This document shows, one piece after another, positions 14,917-23,768 of a DNA stretch of 37,012 nt (position 1 is its first letter; each line of letters begins with the position of its first letter). The notes beneath the pieces were generated by a model. It worked only from the letters and a program-made list of their open reading frames with translations. It ran no database searches and was not told where the DNA came from. The position numbers and the translations under genes are program-made. The stretch is from Neobacillus jeddahensis. GTDB taxonomy: Bacteria > Bacillota > Bacilli > Bacillales > Cytobacillaceae. The stretch covers positions 1 to 37,012 of the forward strand of contig NZ_CCAS010000041.1 in NCBI RefSeq assembly GCF_000612625.1, in the 5' to 3' direction.

Positions 14917-15819
14917 TTATTTTTCGAGGTTCGCAAGCTGAGCTTGAATCACATTCCAATCAATATTTTCACCGATAAAAACAAGGTTTAAGGGAATATT
15001 CATATCTTCCTTCATGTATAAAGGCATCCCATAGGAAAATTGAAATAAAAAGGGCTGTTGCGAATAGTCAAACCTAATATAGCCTTTTATTCGGTAAATC
15101 GTATCAGGTAACCCTTTCAAAAATTCCTCAAATGCTTCATGGTTAATAGCTTTTTTAAATTGATAGACAAAAGTGGTTAAATTTAAATGGATATGCTGTG
15201 ATTTTTTCTCAAGTGATATGGAAAGATTTCTTAGTTGGGAAATAGACACGTGAGAATAATTTGTTAACAAACAGATTGCATTTGGATTTATTGCTTGAAT
15301 TTCAAACGTGATCCTAGCTTGTTCACTATCGGCTAGTTGGTCCATTTTATTAACGATAATGAAGTCGGCATGCTTGACCTGCTCAAGAATTAACTGTTGT
15401 AGCTGCGGGGTTAATAATTTTCTCTCGTTCCATCTTGTCCCATCTACCGTTGTGATAATTCCTTTTATATCAAGTTGATCAGCAAACAGAGGGGAAAGGA
15501 TAGCATCCAATACTTCCACGGGATGGGCCGCTCCAGTTGTCTCAATATAGATGACCTCTGGTTGTTCTATTGCTAATAACCCTTGAAGCTGAGCTTCAAG
15601 CTTGTCCTGAATCGAGCAACAGATACAGCCACCTAATAGTTCTTTTAGGGAAACATCATCATTAACCACATTGGAGTCAATCGAAACCTTCCCAAGCTCG
15701 TTCATCATAACAGCTACTTTTCTACTGACACGACGTTCATCCTCTAACAATCGTTTTAATAGAGTAGTTTTTCCACTCCCTAAAAATCCAGATAAAATAT
15801 AAACTTCTGTTCTTTTCAT
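14917..15819 (-). CDS. CobW/G3E-family GTPase (putative metallochaperone)
   Basis: A 300-residue COG0523 GTPase. Walker A is GFLGSGKTT (11-19), the metal-binding CxCC is CICC (65-68) and the guanine-specificity motif is NKMD (157-160). The C-terminal CobW domain begins near residue 215 and is short. Members load zinc, cobalt or nickel into client proteins or support zinc homeostasis. Here there is no His-rich tail, and no Zur box or metal transporter is visible nearby, so the metal is unknown. GAGAGGAAATGTC precedes the ATG. It lies downstream of ctpA on the same strand, separated by a hairpin without a T tract, so some read-through is possible. Confidence 0.9.
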   Translation of the reverse strand: MKRTEVYILSGFLGSGKTTLLKRLLEDERRVSRKVAVMMNELGKVSIDSNVVNDDVSLKELLGGCICCSIQDKLEAQLQGLLAIEQPEVIYIETTGAAHPVEVLDAILSPLFADQLDIKGIITTVDGTRWNERKLLTPQLQQLILEQVKHADFIIVNKMDQLADSEQARITFEIQAINPNAICLLTNYSHVSISQLRNLSISLEKKSQHIHLNLTTFVYQFKKAINHEAFEEFLKGLPDTIYRIKGYIRFDYSQQPFLFQFSYGMPLYMKEDMNIPLNLVFIGENIDWNVIQAQLANLEK

Positions 15820-15860
15820 GACATTTCCTCTCTTGTACTATTATGACTCGTATAGTAGTT

Positions 15861-15888
15861 GAACCCGACTCCTACCGGAATCGGGTTC
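15861..15888 (-). other. GC-rich hairpin between ctpA and the cobW-like gene, no U-tract
   Basis: On the minus strand GAACCCGATTCC pairs fully with GGAGTCGGGTTC (one G-U) around GGTA, only five bases after the ctpA stop. No T run follows, so it is either a weak terminator or an mRNA-stabilising or processing structure. Confidence 0.6.
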
Positions 15889-15893
15889 ATGGA

Positions 15894-17405
15894 TTATTTC
15901 ATTCTTCCCTTTAATACTTCTACAGCCTTTTGCAGTTGCGTATCATTCGTTTTAATTTTCTCACGTAATACATCCATTAGTTTGAGCGTCGTATTACCTT
16001 TTAGCACTCCATCTGCTGTAAGGTTTTGTGAAGTCTGAAATTTAACAACCGCTTCTTTTGTTTTTTCATCAAAAAATCCATCATCACGGCCTGGGTCAAA
16101 GCCAATTGCTTTTAGCATTTTTTGCGCTGTTTGCACTTCTGTGGATGAAGTAGATACTGCTAATTCTTTATCTGGATCAATAATCGGTAATGTAGCATAT
16201 TCAGGAAGGGCAACCTCTACATCCGGAACAATACCTTTTTTATGAATCCAATTCCCCTTTGGTGTTAACCATTTTGCAATGGTATATTTGAGGTTTGAAC
16301 CGTCTTTAAAATCAGCAGCGGTTTGAACAGTTCCTTTACCGAAGGACTTCTCACCAACAAGTGGAACCCCCGCTGATTCTTTAACTGCAGCAGCGAAAAT
16401 TTCTGATGCACTTGCACTACCCTTATCAATTAAAACAACTAGAGGAAAATCAGGATTGCCATCATTTTGAGAAGCAATTTCTTGGATTTTTCCGTTTCTA
16501 TCCTCTTCTTTAACAATAATTTTCCCTTTAGGTACAAACATGCTTGTAATACTTACCGCTTGGTCTAATAGCCCACCTGGATTTTGGCGCAAATCTAAGA
16601 CAAGACCTTTCATACCCTTTTGATGTAAATCGTTCAATGTTTTTTCTAATTCTTTGGCCGTATTACTAGAAAAACTTGTAATTTGAACTTTAGCAATTGA
16701 ATCGTCTACCATTTCACCATATACCGTTTCAATCGGAATCGTATCACGAACAAGTGGCACTGTCATTGGGGCATCTGTGCCAGGTCGTTGAATCGTTAAA
16801 ACGACCTTTGTTCCTTTCTTACCTCTAATCATTGTTACAGCTTCAGTCGAATTCTTTCCTTGCAAGCTTTTTCCGTCAACTGATACGACCATGTCATTCG
16901 GTTTTAAACCGGCCTTTTCAGCTGGCGATCCTTTTATTGGTGAAACAATAATAATGTGCCCATCCTTCTCTTGGATTTCGGCACCAATTCCTTCAAAGGA
17001 AGATGAGATACTGCTATGGAAGCTTTCTGCTTCTTCGTTACTCATATAATCGGAATACGGGTCATCTAATGATTCCACCATTCCATCAATCGCACCATTA
17101 ATGAGTTTTTTCTGATTTACATCTTTGTAAAAGCCATTTTTCAAAGTGTCAAATGCTTCATATAGTTTATTGAATTCTGCTCTATTCGGAGCAACAGTCA
17201 CCACTTTTTCTTTCCCAAAAGCTAAGGCAAACGTAGTAATCCCCGCAGATAGAAATACAAGAAAAAATAACAGCATGATAAAGTGAAACTTTTTCATTCG
17301 GATAAAATTGGATTTATTTTCGGTTCCTTGTTCTTGATCTTTGGTTCCTTCCTCAACCTTTGTTTGTTCAGCATTATTTTCTTCCAAAGCCTTCACCACT
17401 TTCAT
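15894..17405 (-). CDS. ctpA: Carboxy-terminal processing protease CtpA (S41)
   Basis: A 503-residue membrane-anchored serine protease of family S41. One transmembrane segment lies at about 39-63. A PDZ domain follows around 130-210 (GIGAEIQEKDGHIIIVSPIK). The protease domain has the Ser in KGSASASEIFAAAV and the catalytic Lys in FGKGTVQT. A C-terminal peptidoglycan-binding domain ends it (DGFFDEKTKEAVVKFQ). This is the architecture of Bacillus CtpA/CtpB. I name it CtpA because B. subtilis ctpA lies close to deoD and yodL, as here. The start at 17405 has only a weak Shine-Dalgarno sequence; the true start may lie a few codons downstream. Confidence 0.88.
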   Translation of the reverse strand: MKVVKALEENNAEQTKVEEGTKDQEQGTENKSNFIRMKKFHFIMLLFFLVFLSAGITTFALAFGKEKVVTVAPNRAEFNKLYEAFDTLKNGFYKDVNQKKLINGAIDGMVESLDDPYSDYMSNEEAESFHSSISSSFEGIGAEIQEKDGHIIIVSPIKGSPAEKAGLKPNDMVVSVDGKSLQGKNSTEAVTMIRGKKGTKVVLTIQRPGTDAPMTVPLVRDTIPIETVYGEMVDDSIAKVQITSFSSNTAKELEKTLNDLHQKGMKGLVLDLRQNPGGLLDQAVSITSMFVPKGKIIVKEEDRNGKIQEIASQNDGNPDFPLVVLIDKGSASASEIFAAAVKESAGVPLVGEKSFGKGTVQTAADFKDGSNLKYTIAKWLTPKGNWIHKKGIVPDVEVALPEYATLPIIDPDKELAVSTSSTEVQTAQKMLKAIGFDPGRDDGFFDEKTKEAVVKFQTSQNLTADGVLKGNTTLKLMDVLREKIKTNDTQLQKAVEVLKGRMK

Positions 17406-17586
17406 TCACCATAAAAATAAGAAAAGATTAGCAACAAAACAGCTAGATTTTTCCAAATTTTCAGAAGCTATTTTTAAATACTTTAAATTGAAACCCTTAG
17501 TGATTAGAATAACATTTTTTTTATAAAATTAACAAAGAAAAGCTAATGAAAAATAATTAGTTTGGCTTGTAAACACACCTTTTCAT

Positions 17587-17617
17587 TGAAAAAGGCACCT
17601 ACCTACAGGTAGTGCCT
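17587..17617 (-). terminator. Terminator of copA
   Basis: On the minus strand AGGCACTACCT pairs with AGGTAGGTGCCT across a tight loop, followed by TTTTTC. It lies about 65 bases after the copA stop codon. Confidence 0.85.
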
Positions 17618-17682
17618 CGTAAAACAAGCATCGTAGCCTTAATCTTCCAACGCCTCATCAACTTAGAAAGAAACCCTCTTAT

Positions 17683-19890
17683 TTATATTTTAACTCGCTT
17701 CAAACGGAGGGAATTAGTAACCACTGAAACAGAACTAAAAGCCATGGCTGCCCCAGCTACCCAGGGAGCCAATAAACCGAGGGCAGCAATTGGGATCCCA
17801 CCTGAATTGTAGATGAGAGCCCAAAACAGATTTTGACGGATATTTTGCATGGTTTTTTTACTTAACGCAATAGCCTTCGGAATTAAAGTGAGCTCTCCGC
17901 CTAGAATGGTAATGTCGGCAGCTTCAATCGCCACATCAGTCCCAGTGCCAATTGCTATCCCAATATCAGCGACAGCAAGGGCTGGTGCATCATTGATTCC
18001 ATCCCCCACCATCGCCACTTTATAACCTTTCCGTTGTAGTTCTCTTACATGATTTGCTTTTTCCTCTGGTAAAACTTCTGCAATAACATGTTTTATACCC
18101 ACTTGATTGGCAATTGCTTTCGCAGTTCGAACATTATCACCAGTAAGCATATATACCTCAATACCTAACTCTGATAACTGCTGGATAGCCACTTTTGCCA
18201 AATCTTTAACTGTGTCGGCTACAGCCACCAACCCCATAATCGTAGAATTTATAGTAATATACATAGCCGTTTTTCCTTCGGTTTCAAACCGTAACAGGTC
18301 TTTTTCCATTTCAGCATATGCAATACTTTTTAAATCCATGAGCTTTCGAGTACCAATATAGACTTCATCCTCACCTATTTTCGCTTCAATTCCATAGCCT
18401 GGTATGGCCTTAAACCGTTTGACAGGTAGTGTACTAGACCTTTTTTCCATCCCATACCTAACGATCGCTTCTGCAAGTGGATGCTCTGAAGACTTCTCAG
18501 CTGAAACAAGGTATTGGAGCACTTTTTTCTCATCCTGATAGGCAATAAAATCTGTTACAATCGGTTTACCTTTTGTAATTGTACCTGTTTTATCAAGTAC
18601 TATAGCATTAATTTTGTGAGTCGTCTCCAAATGTTCTCCACCTTTAAAAAGAATCCCCAATTCTGCTCCTTTTCCAGTGCCAACCATAATGGATGTAGGA
18701 GTAGCTAGCCCTAGTGAACACGGACAAGCAATAACAAGAACAGCAATCGCCGTTTCTAATGAGGACGGAAAATCACCCGGACTTACAAATAAATACCAAA
18801 TTAAAAATGTAAGGACGGAAATGACAACAACTACAGGGACAAAGTAACCGGAAATAGTATCGGCAAGGCGTTGAATGGGGGCTTTACTTCCCTGTGCTTC
18901 CTCGACAATTTTAATTATTCCCGCAAGTGTCGTATCCTTCCCTACCTTTGTCGCTTTCATGGTCATGGTACCATTTTTGTTAATGGTTGATCCAATCAAC
19001 ATGTCTCCAACCGTTTTTTCCACCGGTATAGATTCACCAGTTATCATTGATTCATCCACAAATGATTGTCCTAATATAATTTCGCCATCAACGGGAATCT
19101 TTTCCCCAGGCTTGACAAGTAATCGATCTGCCACTTTCACTTCTTCAATCGGGATTTGAAGCTCTAATCCTTCCCGAACGATGGTTGCTTCCTTTGCCTG
19201 TAGGCTTAGCAATTTGGAAATGGCAAGCGTCGTCCTTCCTTTTGCGACCGTTTCAAATAACTTACCTAATAAGATTAACGTAATCAGGACAGCGCTTGTT
19301 TCAAAATAAAGATGCGGCATGTAAAAAGGGGTTCCAATCGTTTTTACCCCCTCAGCAAGACTATAGAAATACGCTGCCGAGGTGCCTAATGCCACAAGAA
19401 CATCCATATTCGCACTTTTGTTTTTGAGAGCCTTAAAGGCACCGATATAAAATGGACCACCAATATAAAACTGGACTGGGGTGGCTAATAAAAATTGAAA
19501 CCAAGGATTCATTAATAAATGGGGCATCGGTAGTCCTATTTCAACAGGTAAATGGGCAAGCATCGTATACAACAGTGGGAGCGATAAAATAACAGAAAGA
19601 AGAAATTTTTGCTTTTTCTGTTTAACTTCCTCTTCTTTATATTGTTGTTTCGTTTCTCTTGCTGCCATTACATTTGCATCATAGCCAATTTTAATAATTC
19701 TTTCGATAATTCCTTCAACTGTTACTTCACCGGGATTATAATCAACGATTGCAGATTCTGTTGCTAAATTTACAGTGGCTTTCTCCACTCCATCCATTTT
19801 AGTTAGAACTTTCTCAATTCTAGTAGAGCAAGCAGCGCAGGTCATTCCGGTTATATCCAATTTGAGCTGTTCTTCCATTTCATTCACCAC
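17683..19890 (-). CDS. copA: Copper-exporting P1B-type ATPase CopA
   Basis: A 735-residue P-type ATPase that exports Cu(I). A single N-terminal heavy-metal domain carries GMTCAAC (15-21). Eight predicted membrane helices follow, with the transport motif [11 protein letters not shown], the phosphorylation site DKTGT, the SEHPLAEAI His-Pro motif of the nucleotide domain, and [20 protein letters not shown]. Many Bacillus CopA proteins have two metal domains, so this one is shorter at the N-terminus. Start candidates are GTG 19890, GTG 19887 and ATG 19878, all behind GGGGGAG. No copZ or csoR lies in the window, and no clear CsoR operator was recognised. Confidence 0.92.
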   Translation of the reverse strand: MVNEMEEQLKLDITGMTCAACSTRIEKVLTKMDGVEKATVNLATESAIVDYNPGEVTVEGIIERIIKIGYDANVMAARETKQQYKEEEVKQKKQKFLLSVILSLPLLYTMLAHLPVEIGLPMPHLLMNPWFQFLLATPVQFYIGGPFYIGAFKALKNKSANMDVLVALGTSAAYFYSLAEGVKTIGTPFYMPHLYFETSAVLITLILLGKLFETVAKGRTTLAISKLLSLQAKEATIVREGLELQIPIEEVKVADRLLVKPGEKIPVDGEIILGQSFVDESMITGESIPVEKTVGDMLIGSTINKNGTMTMKATKVGKDTTLAGIIKIVEEAQGSKAPIQRLADTISGYFVPVVVVISVLTFLIWYLFVSPGDFPSSLETAIAVLVIACPCSLGLATPTSIMVGTGKGAELGILFKGGEHLETTHKINAIVLDKTGTITKGKPIVTDFIAYQDEKKVLQYLVSAEKSSEHPLAEAIVRYGMEKRSSTLPVKRFKAIPGYGIEAKIGEDEVYIGTRKLMDLKSIAYAEMEKDLLRFETEGKTAMYITINSTIMGLVAVADTVKDLAKVAIQQLSELGIEVYMLTGDNVRTAKAIANQVGIKHVIAEVLPEEKANHVRELQRKGYKVAMVGDGINDAPALAVADIGIAIGTGTDVAIEAADITILGGELTLIPKAIALSKKTMQNIRQNLFWALIYNSGGIPIAALGLLAPWVAGAAMAFSSVSVVTNSLRLKRVKI

Positions 19891-20040
19891 TCTCCCCCGG
19901 GCCCTTTGAAAACCGATAGAATTATTAGTTTTTCCTACCTTTATCCGCCTTTTCTCGTTGAAGATGGTCTCACCCTTATTAACTTTTATTTCTTACATTC
20001 TAATTCTCTTTCTTCCAGCAAAGTTCCTTTAAAATACAAA

Positions 20041-20066
20041 GAAAAACCTCTTCCTAGTGGAAGAGG
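20041..20066 (-). terminator. Terminator of deoD
   Basis: CCTCTTCC (20047-20054) and GGAAGAGG (20059-20066) form the stem, followed on the minus strand by TTTTTC, ten bases past the deoD stop. Confidence 0.88.
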
Positions 20067-20075
20067 CAGTCATCA

Positions 20076-20780
20076 TTATTCTTTGATCGCAGCTTCTAAC
20101 GCGACTTCAATCATGTCATTAAAAGTCAATTGTCTTTCTTCAGCTGTTGTTTCTTCCCCTGTTAGGATATGGTCACTTACAGTTAAAACAGATAACGCAT
20201 TTCGGTTAAATTTTGCTGCTAACGTATAAAGAGCGGTTGTTTCCATTTCAATCGCTAGGATTTGATATTTCGCCCATTTCTCAAGATCTGCATTATCGTT
20301 ATAAAAAGAATCAGCAGTGAAAATATTTCCGACTTTTAAATTTAGACCTTTAGCTACACCAGCATCATAGGCTTTTCTCAGTAAATCAAAGTTAGCTGTT
20401 GGTGCAAAATCAACATGGCCAAAAGTTAAACGGTTCATATTTGAATCTGTGGAACTCGTCATGGCTAAAATAACGTCACGAACCTTTACATCTTTTTGAA
20501 TGGCTCCACAAGTACCAACACGAATTAAGTTTTGAACATGGTAGCTTTGCATTAATTCATTCACATAGATGGAAATGGACGGAACCCCCATCCCTGTTCC
20601 TTGGACAGAGATTCTTTTTCCCTTATACGTTCCAGTGTAACCAAACATATTACGAACTTCGTTATAACATTGTGCATCTTCTAAGAATGTTTCAGCAATA
20701 TATTTTGCGCGAAGCGGGTCACCTGGAAGTAATACCGTCTCCGCAATTTCATTTTCTTTGGCGCCAATATGTACACTCAT
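20076..20780 (-). CDS. deoD: Purine-nucleoside phosphorylase DeoD
   Basis: A 234-residue trimeric/hexameric-type purine nucleoside phosphorylase that cleaves purine nucleosides with phosphate, feeding purine salvage. The start [20 protein letters not shown] and then [10 protein letters not shown] is typical, with the phosphate site RVGTCG, the substrate-binding [11 protein letters not shown] and the catalytic Asp in SVLTVSDHI. The length equals B. subtilis DeoD. The ATG at 20780 is taken because GGAGG lies 8 bases upstream; the frame's earlier start lies before the ribosome-binding site. A nucleoside hydrolase elsewhere in the window offers a second salvage route. Confidence 0.96.
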   Translation of the reverse strand: MSVHIGAKENEIAETVLLPGDPLRAKYIAETFLEDAQCYNEVRNMFGYTGTYKGKRISVQGTGMGVPSISIYVNELMQSYHVQNLIRVGTCGAIQKDVKVRDVILAMTSSTDSNMNRLTFGHVDFAPTANFDLLRKAYDAGVAKGLNLKVGNIFTADSFYNDNADLEKWAKYQILAIEMETTALYTLAAKFNRNALSVLTVSDHILTGEETTAEERQLTFNDMIEVALEAAIKE

Positions 20781-20932
20781 TTCATTAACCTCCAATCAAA
20801 AGTAAGTACTGGAATAACCCGTACCATAGACACTATATCATAAACGGTTTTTATTGAAAACGTATCGCAAAATTGACATGATTTTTTTATATTGTGGAAA
20901 GCTATACTTAGCATCCAAAGGAGGGATTTAAC

Positions 20933-21061
20933 GTGGGTAAAAAACATAGAAGTCGTATTAATGGACAGAAGAAAAATAATCACATTCCTGCTGAAGCGAT
21001 AGTAGCTGAACATGAAGCACACGCAAAAGAGCATAATGCCTCTGGCGGAAGAAAAAGTTGA
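20933..21061 (+). CDS. Small basic protein of unknown function (42 aa)
   Basis: A 42-residue frame starting at a GTG with a consensus AAAGGAGGG 8 bases upstream. The product begins MGKKHRSRINGQKKNNHIPA and ends EHNASGGRKS; it is rich in Lys, His and Asn. The composition resembles minor small acid-soluble spore proteins, but I cannot match it to a named one. A good terminator follows at 21077. It lies between deoD and a yodL-like gene, divergent from deoD. Confidence 0.65.
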   Translation: MGKKHRSRINGQKKNNHIPAEAIVAEHEAHAKEHNASGGRKS

Positions 21062-21076
21062 ATATCAGCAAAAATT

Positions 21077-21104
21077 AAACCTAAGGGTATTCCTTAGGTT
21101 TTTC
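21077..21104 (+). terminator. Bidirectional terminator
   Basis: AAACCTAAGG pairs with CCTTAGGTTT around the loop GTATT, followed by TTCG. It ends the 42-aa gene and, on the other strand, the yodL-like gene. Confidence 0.88.
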
Positions 21105-21113
21105 GTCATTCTT

Positions 21114-21425
21114 TTAGCGAAGGATGATTCGATTTATTGGCGTCCACCCCCCTGGTTTTAATTGATAGTAATATTGACCACTACGTCCTTGGTCAATTAA
21201 GATAATATCACCAGTCGAAAGGAACCTCCCATTATAATTTAGTGGCAGTCTGTCTTTTACATTAAAGCGACTAAATGTTTCCTGCAAACATTGTTCGCGG
21301 CTATTCGCAGGTATTGTAGTCCGATATACCTCTTTATAACCTCTATATTCCCGGTACTTTGGAGTTTGAAAGATCGTCACATCAAATGGAATATTTGCCT
21401 TTTTGGTTAACATTTTGATCATCAT
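21114..21425 (-). CDS. yodL: YodL-like domain protein
   Basis: A 103-residue protein with the YodL-like core, seen as FSRFNVKDRLPLNYNGRFLS followed by TGDIILIDQGRSGQYYYQL. B. subtilis yodL lies next to deoD, as here, and this is the main support for the name. The function is unknown; in other contexts the domain occurs in proteins thought to bind partner proteins. The start has GGAG 4-5 bases before the first ATG; a second ATG follows directly. It is probably monocistronic, with the shared terminator downstream. Confidence 0.68.
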   Translation of the reverse strand: MMIKMLTKKANIPFDVTIFQTPKYREYRGYKEVYRTTIPANSREQCLQETFSRFNVKDRLPLNYNGRFLSTGDIILIDQGRSGQYYYQLKPGGWTPINRIILR

Positions 21426-21457
21426 ATCACTCCAATCAATAGAATTAATTATCTATT

Positions 21458-21655
21458 CTAATAATTGGCGATAATAGTGGTCAAATCCTCCCTAAAATCT
21501 TTTCTAATTTTGTCGAATTCCATTTTTTTATCAAGTTTAGCTATTTCTTGTGAGAATTTAGCGAATTTGTTCCTGCCCAAAAGGATTTTTTTAATACCCT
21601 CAGATCTTTTACATAAAAAAACAATAGAGCCACTTAGGACACTATTGTTTGCCAT
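21458..21655 (-). CDS. Possible small protein downstream of spo0M (65 aa)
   Basis: A 65-residue frame that begins two bases after the spo0M stop codon. The product starts with a hydrophobic stretch (SVLSGSIVFLC) and then becomes highly charged (KFSQEIAKLDKKMEFDKIRK), which looks more protein-like than the antisense frame. Its weakness is the lack of a clear Shine-Dalgarno sequence, so translational coupling to spo0M would be needed. Not recognised. Confidence 0.35.
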   Translation of the reverse strand: MANNSVLSGSIVFLCKRSEGIKKILLGRNKFAKFSQEIAKLDKKMEFDKIRKDFREDLTTIIANY

Positions 21656-21657
21656 CG

Positions 21658-22428
21658 TTAAGAATATCTTTGGATTACATGTTGAATCTTTTGTTGTAAA
21701 AATGGTATATCTGTGTTTGTAACGGTAAGTCGTACATTTGTTTCATCAGCACCCAATGCTTCTGAGAACAATCCAGACAGACCTCTTGCACGTCGGTCAA
21801 CTTGGAACATAATATCTAGCGTGCCATTTCCAGCAGGGAAGAAAATAACTTCTAATTCATCTAATCTGCCACGGTACGGACCAGATGCTGGGACAAACTC
21901 AAATTCTTGAACAAAAGGTAACCTTCCACGTAATCGGCGTGGTGCTTCTTCGCAATCTGCTTCGCGAATTCTAAAGCCTAAGTTATCTACCGCACTAAAG
22001 ACCGCAGACATTAACGGATTGGGGATAACCTTCAGATAATCTTTATCACTTGGATCCACGCCGCCTTTTATATCTAATCCTGTTGTCACCCAAATTTTTG
22101 AGCGGCCAATTGAAAGGGGTGTATCAAACGGAAGTTGAAATGAAAATGGAATTTCCTTATTTTCATTCGGTCTAATGCTGAACGGTGTTGTAAGGCGAAA
22201 CCGTTCAACAGTGGCATTTACTGTATATTTCCGATCATCAGATTCTCTTAAATACGTTGTATTTAAAGCAAGATAAATCTCATCGATCTGCTGTTCAATC
22301 TTCCCTCCTCGGATGACAACTACTCCTTGAACAGTCTCTCCTGGCATGAACGTATCCTTCTCGAGCTTTGTATCAACTGCTGCAGCACCAATTCCAACGC
22401 TTGCAAATACTTTGTTAAAAAACGACAT
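21658..22428 (-). CDS. spo0M: Sporulation-control protein Spo0M
   Basis: A 256-residue arrestin-like protein. In B. subtilis, Spo0M influences sporulation initiation and cell-shape/cytoskeletal functions. The start MSFFNKVFASVGIGAAAVDT and the following KLEKDTFMPGETVQGVVVIR are characteristic, as are the two beta-sandwich halves (about 10-125 and 130-235). The end contains DIPFLQQKIQHVIQRY. The length is within a few residues of B. subtilis Spo0M. GGGGGAAA precedes the ATG. It follows a kinase-like gene by 11 bp and is clearly in the same operon. In B. subtilis spo0M lies elsewhere, so this linkage is notable. Confidence 0.93.
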   Translation of the reverse strand: MSFFNKVFASVGIGAAAVDTKLEKDTFMPGETVQGVVVIRGGKIEQQIDEIYLALNTTYLRESDDRKYTVNATVERFRLTTPFSIRPNENKEIPFSFQLPFDTPLSIGRSKIWVTTGLDIKGGVDPSDKDYLKVIPNPLMSAVFSAVDNLGFRIREADCEEAPRRLRGRLPFVQEFEFVPASGPYRGRLDELEVIFFPAGNGTLDIMFQVDRRARGLSGLFSEALGADETNVRLTVTNTDIPFLQQKIQHVIQRYS

Positions 22429-22439
22429 CTATTTTCCCC

Positions 22440-23237
22440 CTAAACCTTGTATATTTTTTTAATATCCGCTCTTATTTGCGTACAATGTTCATATGCAGGT
22501 TCAATTTGTAATAGTCTTTTAATAATCTGTTTGGCCTCACTAGAAATATTTAATTCTTCGCTCCAACTCTTCTCTTCTTCATATTTATCAAAAGAGTAAT
22601 TAGAATATAACAGGAATAAAAGGAAATGACCAAGACCATAGAAATCCGCTCGTTGGCTGCCTTCTCTACGTATATCCCAATCATTTGCCGCTCTCACATT
22701 TTTTTCTCCCCTGAGGTGCACTGCCAAACCTAAGTCAATCAGTCTAATTTTTGATCCTTCTAATAAAACGTTAGGAATGCGAATATCTCTATGAATGATG
22801 TTCTGACTATGCAAGTATTCAATGTACTGTAGTAAATCATCCATTATCTTAAATGCTTCTATTTCTGATATTTTTCTTCCTTCCGAAAATATCAATTGTT
22901 CGAAGGTCTTACCATCGATGAATTCCATTGTAAAAAAAGGAATATTTTTATAGATCCCATCTTCAAAATATTTCGGAAATCCTGGATGGTCAATCGAAGA
23001 TAATAGTTTTTTTTCTAACGCAAAACCCTTCCTTCCTGCAGGAGTGATGCGCTTATGCAGCCTTAATACTTTTAACACTTTTTTCTGACTCGTCAGCAAA
23101 TCAAAAACTAAGTAACTATGTCCATAGCTTCCCATCCCGATATGTTTTATTACCTTGTAATGGCCGGCAATAATTTCATCATTCATAAATGGCCTTTCAA
23201 TTAAATTAGAAAGAAGTAAAGAAAACCTCTTTAACAT
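22440..23237 (-). CDS. ybdM: YbdM-like serine/threonine protein kinase
   Basis: A 265-residue Hanks-type kinase, cytoplasmic with no membrane segment. The glycine loop is GMGSYGHSY, the ATP Lys is in KKVLKVLRL, the catalytic loop is HRDIRIPN and the metal motif is DLG in place of DFG (LIDLGLAV). The activation segment is short. HRDIRIPN and the N-terminal ERPFMNDEIIAGHYK resemble B. subtilis YbdM, which supports the long start at 23237 even though its Shine-Dalgarno sequence is weak; an internal ATG at 23186 has AAAGG upstream. It sits between a His-rich microprotein gene (13 bp) and spo0M (11 bp). The substrates are unknown; Spo0M or the microprotein are natural candidates. Confidence 0.82.
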   Translation of the reverse strand: MLKRFSLLLSNLIERPFMNDEIIAGHYKVIKHIGMGSYGHSYLVFDLLTSQKKVLKVLRLHKRITPAGRKGFALEKKLLSSIDHPGFPKYFEDGIYKNIPFFTMEFIDGKTFEQLIFSEGRKISEIEAFKIMDDLLQYIEYLHSQNIIHRDIRIPNVLLEGSKIRLIDLGLAVHLRGEKNVRAANDWDIRREGSQRADFYGLGHFLLFLLYSNYSFDKYEEEKSWSEELNISSEAKQIIKRLLQIEPAYEHCTQIRADIKKIYKV

Positions 23238-23250
23238 TTATGAATACCTA

Positions 23251-23430
23251 TTAGCTACTAAAAAAACTGGACATAAAACTTCCGCTTTTATGTTTCTTTT
23301 TATAATGATGATGTCCGAGATGGCTGTGTTTATGGTGATTTGTTTTCTTCCAGTGATCACTTGAAGATCCATATTTATGATGTTTTATTGAATTACTTTT
23401 CATAATGGATTTAAGGATTTTTTTTAACAT
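23251..23430 (-). CDS. Histidine- and lysine-rich microprotein (59 aa)
   Basis: A 59-residue frame with an excellent ribosome-binding site (GGGAGG, 7 bases before ATG). The product begins MLKKILKSIMKSNSIKHHKY and continues with NHHKHSHLGHHHYKKKHKSG, then FMSSFFSS. Eleven of 59 residues are His and at least twelve are Lys. The first ten residues could form a short amphipathic basic helix. His clusters suggest metal or acidic-surface binding; no family is recognised. It is the first gene of the microprotein-kinase-spo0M operon, 13 bp before the kinase. Confidence 0.75.
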   Translation of the reverse strand: MLKKILKSIMKSNSIKHHKYGSSSDHWKKTNHHKHSHLGHHHYKKKHKSGSFMSSFFSS

Positions 23431-23512
23431 CCAAATACCTCCCTACAATTCATATACATATATACGCAGTAAATCCATTTAGGTTTCGCCATATCAAAAT
23501 AAAATTAGGCAA

Positions 23513-23536
23513 ACAAAAAGCGAGCATGAATGCTCG
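23513..23536 (-). terminator. Terminator of yozD
   Basis: CGAGCAT and ATGCTCG flank a two-base loop, and on the minus strand TTTTTG follows. It lies about 60 bases beyond the yozD stop. Confidence 0.75.
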
Positions 23537-23594
23537 TCTCTTAACTTGATTTATCATGAACGATGAAAATGGTCTCTTCATAATCAATTAATTG

Positions 23595-23768
23595 TTAATC
23601 ATCCTGTACCTCTTCATCGATAATGCTTTTTTCAATTAAATATTCGAAAGTTATATCAGCAAGTTCTTCTAATTCTTCTTCACTAGGAACGTATCCCCTT
23701 TTTACAAGCTCATGAAAGAAAAATTCGGCAATCTCTTCTGTATCGATAAATACTTCAATTTCTCTCAT
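23595..23768 (-). CDS. yozD: YozD family protein
   Basis: A 57-residue acidic protein that matches remembered B. subtilis YozD almost throughout: MREIEVFIDTEEIAEFFFHE, then GYVPSEEEL and ADITFEYLIEKSIIDEE. The function is unknown; three short helices are likely. GGGGGCGATGCT lies upstream of the ATG, so the Shine-Dalgarno sequence is present. Its neighbour yodN is also next to yozD in B. subtilis. Confidence 0.88.
   Translation of the reverse strand: MREIEVFIDTEEIAEFFFHELVKRGYVPSEEELEELADITFEYLIEKSIIDEEVQDD

Noticed and set aside
19891..20040. CsoR operator before copA
   Set aside because: GGGCCCGGGGG near the start resembles a G/C-rich palindrome, but the flanking TAC/GTA half-sites expected for Bacillus CsoR are absent.
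20777..21034. 85-codon minus-strand frame upstream of deoD
   Set aside because: It overlaps the deoD start and the 42-aa plus-strand gene that has a consensus ribosome-binding site; the product is Phe/Ser-rich with no family features.
23301..23430. His-rich region as a simple repeat or non-coding low-complexity tract
   Set aside because: A clean 59-codon frame with a strong ribosome-binding site and operon spacing makes a real gene more likely.
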